Shown piece by piece: positions 38,592 through 49,600 of a stretch of 64,000 bases of DNA. The translations under genes and the position numbers were made by a program. The stretch is from assembly GCA_958299035.1 (NCBI GenBank), contig CATQJL010000305.1, positions 73,190,792-73,254,791 of the forward strand, given 5' to 3'. The notes below the pieces were generated by a model. That model was given only the letters and a program-made list of their open reading frames with translations, was not told where the DNA came from and did not search any database. Source of the stretch: Cylicocyclus nassatus (taxonomy: Eukaryota > Nematoda > Chromadorea > Rhabditida > Strongylidae). Position 1 is the stretch's first letter; every line of letters begins with the position of its first letter.

Positions 38592-39302
38592 GTAGACCTC
38601 CGCGGGATCTCAACGAAACCCTACAACATTATATATCATTCTGATCGTCATGAAACGACGAGGAGCACTGACAACGTCGCGGGTCTTGAAAATCACTCCA
38701 TAACGCGATAGACCAGCATTTATGTGGCGACTCTCTGCGCAAGATTTGAGCGCAGTTTCTCGTTTTCATTGAACTCCATCGGCTTACATAAACTTCCAAC
38801 GCTCAATCGCAGTTTAGAGAAAGGTTGATTGAGAAGTTTTGTCCTAGTTTTTAATTGAAATTTTAAATAAAACTCTTCTTTTCAGCAAAAAAGGCCCTAA
38901 AAACGCAATCCTTCGGTTTTTTGAGCTTCTTTTGAATGTCACTACTATATTTGGCCTCATTCACATTCATTCCTATATGGTTATGTCATTCCTTATGTCA
39001 TATATCCGGGGCTTCGTCCCAAATGACTTCTGTACTTCTCTCTAGGTGAGGGTTGTGTTCTATCATGACGGTCAAAGTGAAGGTTACCAGAGTACATGGC
39101 TCTATGTATCGAAGGTATGGCTGTAGTGTAGAAAACATATCCGGCAATTTCGCCAACGATAATATCCTGTTTCGTTTGTGCTGTTCAAAATTCAAATCAC
39201 GGTTTATGTTTCTAGTCGTACCTTACTTTGGAAATTGGTGTTCTGTAGCTTTGAGAATTGATGTCTGTCATAAGTCATGTTTAAATGTCATTTCTCCAGC
39301 GC

Positions 39303-39690
39303 GAGTCGTCCAAGCTCAAAGGCAGTGGCTAGAAAAAATTGCGACTGCTAGCTTCCACGCCTACATGGCTTTCTGGATGCGCTGGGTCTAGTGCTGTACT
39401 TGAAATAAAAACGTGCCTTTTACGGCGTTTTCTACCTTGGAGATAGCTAAGGGGATGAGCGAGGGATTCGCGCCAACATCACGCTGCAGCCGATTGAGTT
39501 ACAGTCTCTTGCAGCTAGTCGCTGTTTACGGCGGGAATCCCTCGCCCATCCCCTCCAGCTATCTCCATGGTAGGAAAACGCCGTAAAAAGCACTTGGCTT
39601 TTCAAGCACAGCACTGGACTCACCGCATCCAGAAGGCCATGTGGATAGCTCACAGTCGCAATTTTCCCGGGCGACTGCCTTCAAGTCGAT
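39303..39690. mobile_element. ~390-bp foldback element
   Basis: Left and right halves are reverse complements over about 185 bases each, including GGAGATAGCT...GGGGATG and TTTTACGGCGTTTTC blocks, meeting at about 39500. No end motif or target duplication could be fixed. Confidence 0.7.
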
Positions 39691-40442
39691 GTTTGTCGTG
39701 CTACAGTGACTATAGAGATTGAGTAGTTTATGTCATGGTTACGTAATTCTGTAGTACGCATCTATTAGGTTGTGTGCGTGTTTGTTCTTTTTTTCTGCGG
39801 TGATGCTAGAATATATATGTACAAGTTTTTAGCCATTGTTATTTTCGAGTTCAGTTCCCGTTAAAAACTCTACAAAAATTTTGATTATTTTGCTTTTGTG
39901 GAAAAAAATCGTTCACTTTGACAAGTGATACTCGATAAAAAATTCTCATTCAGCTGATTCGTACAAAAAATGGAATGGATCTACCTTTCTGCCTTCTACC
40001 TCCCATATGTACATTACTGTTAGTGTTGACCAGTAGTTATTTCGCTTTTTTTCTCGTTGTATCAGCATTTCTGCGAAATGGCTTGCAATGCAAAAAATCA
40101 CCCGAGTTGCAGTTTCCATAAACATGGGTGAACAGAGGGTAGTTGTGAGATATCGTGGCTGGATGTAAATTGTGCGAAAGACACCTACCGTAACATCGCA
40201 TGGGCAAAATCCTTGCATCGTGCCAGATGACTCCGCTTTCAATGTTCGAAAAATCAAAAATTGGTGTCGAAGTAGGTACTATTTTACAGAAAGAGTTTGC
40301 TCTATCACAGTAATGACGTTTGTGTAAGTTGTTGCAAACTGCAGAGCTTGAAACAAACCCTCATGAAGCTTTGGCGTTTGTGAGACATTGAAGCAAAGCC
40401 ACTTTTGAAAAAGCTGCACTGACAAAAACGTGTTTTAGTTAA

Positions 40443-42890
40443 TTGATGCATATTTTCAAAGATGAGAGACTTGAGTCAAGCAATTTAGTCGAAAGTGTCG
40501 TCCAGAATTCTCCGTTCACTAAAGCGAGTTCTACATTCCAGAATGTGGGAACGAAGAAGGCAGACAAGCCCAAAAAGAAGAAAATTGGGTTTCGCGAGCG
40601 AAGAATCATCGAATATGAAGATCGTATTCGCCTATATTCTACACCAGACAAGATTTTCAGATACTTTGCTACGCTCAAGATATGTGAATGCTAATACGTT
40701 ACCACTTACTTCATTCACGTACTTTTTAGGTTATCGATAAAAATGATGACTCCGGACGTACCTTCGAAGTTTTTATGACGCCTGAAGATTTTTTGAGATC
40801 CTTTACACCAGGGGTGATGCAACCAAGAAAATATGGGTTGGATAGCTATAAAATTTACCAACCAGAGGTACCAAATGTTTTATAAGTTTGTTTTACCTAC
40901 TAATAATATCAAGATTTTCAGAAGCATAAGCACAAATTCTCAGACACAAAAAGCATTTTTTACAAACTTGGCGAGAATGGCCTGATAAGTTTCAGCGACT
41001 ATTTGTTCCTAATGACTTTGCTATCAAGTAAGTTCTTTTTCCTAAAAGCAATTCACAGTGTTCAGGATTGAAACAATCGACTAGAATAGGATATCCGATT
41101 TGGATATACTTGAAATATAAGGTGTCCTGAAAGCATGTGCACGCTGAAGTGGCGCACCCAGGATTTCCGTTGGGGGAGGGGCGACAAAAATTTTCGGACG
41201 AAGGGGCGTGGCGTCAGCCACGCACTGCGGAAAATTTTTGGGATGCTTCCCAAGATTTTTGCGGGCCCCTGACCAAAAAAATCTTTTTACGAGGCTAACT
41301 TCACCTTTTTAAATTTTTTTAAAAATTATTTTAATTACTTACAAGTACCCTTGCACATTTCTATAACATATTTAAGTAACTTTCAAAAATTTCGACCCAT
41401 TCTCAAAATCCCACAAAAGTGTAATTGATAGCACCTCTCTCGAATCTTGATCACTTTTTTCAGCGAGTAGAGTCGAACTTGTGTTAGCAAACTAGCTTCG
41501 AACAGCTACTAAACCAGAGGATTTTGGCTATCATTTTGAAAACAGATACAGCACTGAAAAAGAGTCTACAATTGGTGACAGGCGGAGAAATCGCGCCTGT
41601 GGACTGCCTTCGTTTTCAAAACACTGAAACATACTGTCTGATGTCAATGATAATAATGACAATCATGGCGCCCCATGACATACCCCCATCAACGCAGCAC
41701 TTTTGCTTTTTACTATGCTAATTATTGTCGGTGTGCTGAAATTTCCACCCATACTTAGCGTATCGTTTTAGCATCACCAAACGATTTTGCGCTTGCTTTC
41801 AAGATTTTGGATATAAACGGTGATGGAGCACTAGATAAAGAGGAGTTCCACAAAGTCCAGGTACGATCATACTTACTTGTACTTAAGAAGAGAATCTCGA
41901 GAGAGAGGGTATTTTAAGCATCTCATAATGTCGCAAACCACCGTAGGACAACGTCATCGTGACCACATCACTCCAAACTCATCATTCCGTGTCGAATCGA
42001 ACTCTGCTCTTGAGCATTATTTCTTTGGTGCAGATGGTACAAAAACACTCTCTGCTACAAAGTTCCTGGAGTTCCAGGTTGTCGCTTTGCTCACATCCTA
42101 TGCGGATTTTGATATTGCTGCAATTAAGAAGTCCCTCTATGATGACATCTTACGAATGGAATTTGAAAGAAGAGATGCTTTGGATGGCGTTGACGGCCTA
42201 ATCTCTGAAGATAGTTTTGCACAGCTGCTGCTAATGCATGCGCAGATACCTGATAAAAGACAAAAAATTATGAAGAAAAGGGTCAGAAGGAAGTATAAGG
42301 ATCATCAACAAGGAATCACATTTGACGAGGTAATTTAGAATGATCCATTGTGGGCAATCTGTAAAGGGTCAGTCTAAGACTAACCACATCATAACATCTC
42401 ATTCAGACGCGTGCGTTTTTCCAATTTCTCTACCACATTGAAGATGTCGATATGGCGCTCCATTTCCACCGCATGGCCGGCTTATCCATTGATGCGGAGT
42501 TACTGAAAAGGTGATAAATTTGCCGAATATTTTAGCATCCAGCAAGATTGTTATAACTTTTTGATAGGATTACAAGTAGATTTATCCTAACCAGCAATAA
42601 TCCAGGGTTGCTCGGAAAATTACCGGAGTGGAGTTGAGCGACCACGTTGTCGATGTGGTGATAACCTTATTTGATGACAACTTGGTGAGTCCGTAGATCG
42701 CAAGTTAGAATAGCAAATCTCACCGATTAAGGACGGTAAACTTTCAAACAACGAGATGGTAGCTGTGATGCGGCGACGAATGCGACGCGGATTGGAACAT
42801 CCGCGTGATACGGGTCTATTCCGCTTGGTGGATGCCATGCTTATTTGTGGCAAACGCTCATACCATGCTAGTCCATTGCCCTTCTATTGA
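40443..42890 (+). CDS. micu-1: Mitochondrial calcium uptake regulator MICU1 homologue, 5' end missing
   Basis: Exons: (40443)-40679, 40730-40867, 40922-41027, 41772-41860, 41919-42077, 42129-42329, 42407-42510, 42606-42684, 42732-42890; 423 codons from the first in-frame ATG. MICU family landmarks appear in order: [26 protein letters not shown] is represented near residues 48-73, [27 protein letters not shown], first EF hand [45 protein letters not shown], and a second EF hand [12 protein letters not shown] spanning the exon 8-9 junction. All EF-hand ligand positions are intact. MICU1 gates the mitochondrial calcium uniporter from the intermembrane space. The visible first exon has no targeting presequence or membrane helix, so its true start is an upstream exon; its own 5' boundary is uncertain (TTCAAAG, GTCCAG and TTCCAG are candidate acceptors). 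The donor after 40679 reads AT instead of GT. Intron 3 contains hAT-end-like GTGGCGCACCCAGGATTT. Confidence 0.9.
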
Positions 42891-43332
42891 ATGGTTTCAC
42901 ATCCAGAGACCAGTCGTTTCTCTCAGTTATGCTGTAATTATCAATGTTTTGAACTGTAGCTGTATTCATCAACGAACCCACTAGTTTCCGAATCTAACTG
43001 AGTAGGTAACCCACGAGAACGGTATTCACGAAGTCATTGGGTTGGCGAACCCAGCGCAGACTTGTGCATATCGAATCTACCCCGTGATTCGTTGATGGGT
43101 ACGCCCACTGGTTTGACAGCTCTTGAGTACAAGCAATCACTAATCTAAAGCTTACGAGTAGCATGAATTATCGAGAGCTTACTCGGGAGAATGCCGTAGC
43201 AAAAACCGATTGAAAGCGCTGGAGGAAGATTTTCCTAAGCATATCGCACGGAGGTTTGCCATGCTGGAAATAATTCTTACTCATAGATCAATGTCAATAT
43301 TCGACCACAAGATGGTCTCATTTTGTAGTGTG

Positions 43333-43348
43333 AATAAAAAAGTTTATT
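43333..43348. terminator. Back-to-back poly(A) signals between convergent genes
   Basis: AATAAA on the plus strand (43333-43338, for micu-1) and AATAAA on the minus strand (43343-43348, for the hnRNP U-like gene) are separated by four bases. The two 3'UTRs (about 440 and 350 nt) would meet or overlap here. Confidence 0.6.
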
Positions 43349-43699
43349 GTTGGAATATACTCTGAGATGCGTACAACACAATGAAACAAAGATCTCCGGT
43401 AGCAATTTCTAGCAACATGAAATTAATGTGAAATACATTTCACAAAAACCAATAGTAATTCCATGGTTACATGTAGCCATGCATTCAAATACAATTCAGA
43501 TGTCACGTCAAGGAAACAATGAAATACCCGTGAAGTCCACATTTAAACGCCGTCGATAGACGGCACAGTGGTGCTAGAAAAGCGATTCAACATGTCACCA
43601 AAAACATAAAAAATCATACTCAACAGAAAGGTGAAAGGATCTCATAAGATAGTTTCCCGAACCTGCTCATCTCATCATCGGACATCACTCGCAGAATTT

Positions 43700-46600
43700 C
43701 TATTTTGGTCGAGGCTGCCATCCAGGTGGTGGTAAATTCGTAGGCGCTATCTGCGGTGGTGGAACCGAAGTATTCGGTAGTAGTGGTATTATGGGTGGTT
43801 GTAAAGGAACGATACTTGGAACGTACAAATTCGGCCTAAAAGTAGCCATGTGAAAAACGGAACAATACATATAAGTGAACTTACAAAACGAGAGAAGGAG
43901 GAGGGATAGACGGTGGAGGGATGGAGAAGTTCGGAACGGCAGGGGGTGGCGCATCCCATCTATTCCTTGGTGAAGCATATTTGGGGAACTAAATGAGAAG
44001 ATGATACGTAAAATCAATTGAACCTAATTCAAACCTGTGAAGTTATCGGAGATGGATGATTGGCCGAAGATGCACCTATGGGAGCTGGCGGGGGAGCGAT
44101 GACCGTTATTGGTGGTGGCTGAGCCACAACAGGGGGAGGAGCAGCCTGTTGAATAAGCGAAAAGGAAGTTCTGCGCTCTGCTGAAGCTGAAGGTGGCGGC
44201 GGCTGTGAGAGAACCGGTGTGGTAACACTGGTCTTTCTCTGGAATTGGAAGTGTACCAAACATAAAGACATCAAAATCTTGGAGTATCTCACCACAAGCA
44301 GAGGAGTTTGCGGCCCTGTTGGTGGAGGAACGCTAAACATCGGAGACGACGCAGTTGTCAATAGCCCCAGATTAGCACCAGAATTGTTAGAGCTCTGCAT
44401 AAGTAAAGGAGGTTGTAAAGTAGAGGACAAACAAATCAAAACAAACCGCTAAAGCACTAGGGGTAGTGGTTGCAGCGGTTGCAGATGCGCGCGTTTCCAA
44501 AGAAAGATTCGTGATTTTCTCGCTGATTTCTACTGGTCTAGCGGGATCGCTGATGGTCGTTGGTCTCACGAGTGAGTGCTGATCCTGAGATAGATGTAGA
44601 TATTAGCTTGAAAGGCTCTTTCACAATTGGAACAAACAAAATAGAGGTAGCACAACTCAGCACCGACTCCACAATTCATACAATGATCAAAAACCTCCAA
44701 AGCAGATCTAATCAAAATCAATACAGCATTAGTAAATAAATATGCAATGCAAACGCCGCATTAATGAGTGCGAACTAGAAAAGTACACGGATCACCTACC
44801 TTATTGATATCAGGTGCTGAAGCAACTGGTGAGATGTTTACGTTGGTTGTTACCTGATATAGAGTGTCGTAAGACTGCCAAAGATCTGGAGTCAATTTTG
44901 ACTTACTGCACTGTGATTAGCGTCCGTACTAGTCCTCTCGCTGCTACCTACAGCGCTAGTTGTTTGAACACGATTGGTAGTCGATGTGCTTGTTGCTGTC
45001 GTTATTGAAGCTAAATAGATTACTGTGAGGAAAGGTCGAGTGCCAAAAGCAATATCAGTGATGTATTATATTTGAAATGTTACTAACGTTTCCTGTAAGG
45101 TTCGTCACCATAAGTGCCGCTCCAGTAACCTCTCCTTTTATTATACTTGCTAGAATACCAAGGCCGCCCTTCTTCGTTGAACCTGCCAATGAGATGATGA
45201 TCAGCTGGATTTCATGTACTCCAAAAGAGAAATCTTACTTAGCGATCCGATCGATGGCAATCTGAGCATCCTCCATAGCGGGATCCACATAAATCACACT
45301 TTCAAGAAATTCAGATACAACTGGCATTTCCATGACAGCTGAAATCATTTTTTCAATGGTCAACTTGGCAAAGTTATTATGTAGAAAATACCCTTCAACT
45401 CCAAGAATGTCTCTATGGGTACCGCAGCCGTTCCTTCTCCTCTATTCTGTCGCAGATGTCGAGCATGTCGTTGCTGCATAACCTCATCGGATGGTACAAT
45501 TGTTACACACTAAATTGAAAACAATAGGTACGACTTAATCGTTGTGGCATCCCACCTGTCGGAAGAATCCCTCAAAGAGAGCGAGGCGCTTTTTCCTCGT
45601 ATCTGGATCGCAGTTAGTAAAGTCGAGGATGTAATTCCGTCGTCTTCTTGCAGCCAAGGATAGAAGCCTGTAGTTACAGTTGAGTCAGAACAACGATAAG
45701 TGGCAGGACTGTATAATACAGGATTCATAGAATACTTACCTATTTCTAGCTTTTCCTACCAAACCCAAGACCATATCCCACCTTCCTATGTGACTGCTGT
45801 TTCTTGACACACCATTCACCTAGAAAATAAAACTTCTCCTACCGTATATAACATGAATCTATTGTAAATTCAGCATAAGACAGATTAGGAAACTGGGATG
45901 CGGTACCTACCTTCATAGAAGCTAGAATTGTGTCAGAGCTGATAAGTGTCCAGTGTTCACTAGGATGTTCACGTATATAACGACGAACCCAAGTAGTCTT
46001 TCCAACACTAGGTAGACCGACCTGAATATTTTGAGGGAAATGACGCAATACGGTACAGCTCATACAACTAGTAAACAAATGTGGCAAAAAGAAAAAAGAC
46101 CAACCATCATCAAGACTGTGCAGTCAGATTTGCTATCCGGGGGAACAGGAGCACGTTCAGTTTGTGAGCTAGGCACGGCGTTGGGAAACACCCACTCTGG
46201 GCGCCTGCAGAAACCATAATTATGAAAAGTCAGCATTCATCAAATTAACAATACCTGATCCATTCATCCTCGCCGCCAGGAAATGTTCCGAAGTTCACCG
46301 TCACACGACAGTTCTTGACGCAAATGTGCGGGTACACGGCCTCATCATCAGGTATAGTGATATTAGTGAACGCTTCTCCCAAGCTATCGTTATTCTTCCA
46401 GTATCTTATACTTTTTGTTTCAAAGTCCTGGGAAGAGATAGTGAGAAAAAGAATGACAGAAAGAAATTATTACCATCTGAGCAGTAACAATATCTCCAAC
46501 GGTGAAAGGTTCACCATAATCTGTGAATAAGTTGTTACTCGCTTTCTTACCCAACGATGTAAAGCAGTAGGTTCCTGGATATTCACCCAGCTGCAAAGCA

Positions 46601-49600
46601 ATGCAGTAGTGAAAGGGGACAAATGCGCTGCAAATAAACTCACCACGAGCGGGGCTGATCGAAGAGAGAAACCCACACGGATGTCATTGGGATCCAATTC
46701 GTCGAAAGGCAAATGCCTTGTCGGAAGCAAATCCAAAATCTAAGAACAAACATGAAAAAAAAAGACATGAAAACAACGAGATTTACTTACCTTGACTTGA
46801 AATACTATGGACTTCACAGAATTCTCATCAGAACCGCCTTCATCGACGGTACCATCGGTTCTGCAGAAACGTGAATAATCAGTCTTGTGAAACAGGTGTA
46901 TCAACCCCTCTTTCACGATGTTATGTTATATTTATGAATAAAGAGGTGCAAAAAGCTGCAAAAATATGTCTAGCTAGCCTAGCTACAGAGATTGGACAAG
47001 ATCAAAATCTTGTTCGGAACTGTAGTGATAGCAATATCACTAAAACGGAACTTACTGTCGGCACGACCGGAAGATACCGTGAGTGCTCTTCACACCTCCC
47101 CAAACAAGAGCCAAACCGTCCTGATTGTCGGGATCGATTATCCAGTCATTATCCGGTGCTCCTTTCAAATGAAGATCGCCATTGTCTAAAGGAACAGAAA
47201 GGTAACCTCGCGAGATAGTAGAGCTAGCAACTAGTTTATATCTAGCGAATGACTCTTGCACACAGGGACTTACAGAAATCTATTTCAAACTCTTCAGTTG
47301 AGACGGGAACTTTTTCTTCAATAATAACCACTTCATCTTTACGTTTTGGCTTGATTCCAGCGGCGACCTGTGTAAGGGAAATTGGCGGAATCACTACATT
47401 TATAGCAAATTCACAAACTTCAAAAAGATCATCATCATCGGGCACAGGTTCTCCGTGAAAGCTATCCATCGGTTGCACAACCTCTTCTTCTTCGTACTCT
47501 TCATCATATGGCATCTGCGAATACTGTGAATCTGAAAGCACTCTCAATACTTGCATGTGCGATTTTCAAGTGGATCTAGGGCACCTTGCTTCTTCCCTAA
47601 ACCTTGTAACACTGCTGATGCACGCTGTAGGAGATGGCGAGGATCTTCAAGCAGCGCAGGATCGCTGCAACTGCAAAATGCATTGAGAAATGTCACAAGC
47701 CCGTCGTAGAATAGCAGGAACACCGAACATTCGCTTCAAAACATGCTTTGGTGATTGCCGAAATGAATTTGTCTGCGAGGTATACAAATGCGCCACTAAT
47801 CTACCATAGATAAAGTTACTGGAAACTTCAAAACCTTTGATGAAATATCTGATGAGAATGCGAGTAAACGAAAAATTAACATGACATAGCAGTAAACCAG
47901 AGCTACTCACGGTTTCATTTCCACCTCATTTTCTTCAGCGGGAGGTAAAGTCGCGTCATTAGCACTGGGAACGTCCGCAAGGTTGGCTGCCGTTTCGGAT
48001 GCAACTGGCACCTTCTTTGGAGTACGTCGTACGACCTTTATTATGTTCCCAGAACCATCCGTCCGCAAGAAAGTTTGATTGGATAAGCGATCGGTTTCAC
48101 CCTCAGATTCCTCTTCAGAGTCATCACTCAGAGACAGAACGTCGCTGTCTCCGTCTTCGATGACTTCCTCCTCTTCTTCGTCCTCGTCCATGGGCGATGC
48201 TGGTTGAGCGGTAGTGGGTGAATAGCGCTCTTCGGCCGGCAATTCGTTCATGTCGAGCTCTGGTGTCTGCGAGGATACCAGATCCTGTATGAATGCTAGT
48301 CTCATTTCAGAGAAAACTAAAAACTGCAATTAACAGAATCAGAACTGACATCGAGAGTTACATTTCTTGTGACTACAGCCGATGGCACATAACTTTCGAA
48401 TCCTTCGACAGCTGAGCTTTCCAATGGATCATACTCCTTAACAATGTTGAGCGATACCGATAAGATGACTGAATAAAGATCTAACCTCATCGTCTTGCTG
48501 AGCTGCCTCTTCAACTGTTTCACCAAGTCCAGCACTAGTTTCACCTTGGCTGATTGTGCCAGTGTCTTTGGCCTGGGTAATGCTACTTTTGTGATCTTGT
48601 GAATCAGCGTTGGTGCACCGCGTATTACTACGTTGAGAAAATGGTATCGGCACCTATGGCACTATGCTACAGCAATGTTAAAGCACCAGTTGGAGACGCT
48701 TACTTCTGTGGCGGGCAGCAGTTCCCCACTAATTTCATCAAATGGTTTTATCGAGGAGACAAGGAAGACAACATATTCCAAACAAGCCTTCACATCCGAC
48801 ATTACTGCAAACAAAAACTGAACTTCCAAATCCCAAACGACAAACTTTTCAAAATTACTTACCAGCAAGCTCTTCTGCTCTATTAGCAACATCTGGAGAT
48901 GGCGATTCTCTGCAAATAATATTGTTACAATGAACAGTATAAAAGAAAACATGAGGTTTGCTGAACAACCAACCTCTGAACTTCGGCAATTGCAGGGGCA
49001 GTTTGCTGATGCGCCTGCTGAAATGCTCTCGTTGCATCAAAACGAGAAAAAAAAACAAGGCAAAAATATTTCGCGGGACTTACCTTGGTGGATGCGATCA
49101 AGTGAGCAGGTTTCAAACGTTTTGGGGGAGGAGGCGGAGGTGGAAGCTGTTCTAAGGAAGTAGCTTTTGGTCGCCGCGGAGGAGGGGGTGGCGGAATGTC
49201 CTTTGCAGAAGACTGTGGAGGAAGCGGTGGAGGTGGAGGCGGAGGTGGTGGAACCAAGAGATGCGCAGTATCTGCTGCTACGGCAGGTTTCTTCTGAGTT
49301 TTAGGTGGTGGTGGAGGAGGAGGAAGAAGAATTTGTGGACTTTTGGGCGAATTCTTGACTGAAGAGGTTCCCGCGCAGGTCTGTTCGAACCGCTTGTATG
49401 CTTCCAACGCAGTAAGTGACATGTCTGAAGAAATGTGGAGCATACAACACCATATGGTGTACTGGAACTACGAAACAACTGGGAACAAACTAGCAAACCA
49501 TTACCTTCGGGCTTTTCTGCAGGAGCATGGTCGACAACGACGTCGTTCTCGAGCCTTCTGACTTCTCTGATGATTTCAGGCGAATTTCTATCTTCCGGCC

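Noticed and set aside
47665..47910. Open minus frame that splices in phase (reads NFIYGRLVAHLYTSQ)
   Set aside because: It could be included in frame, but skipping it joins EMKP to DPALLEDPRHLLQRA with better acceptor and coding character, so it was treated as intron.
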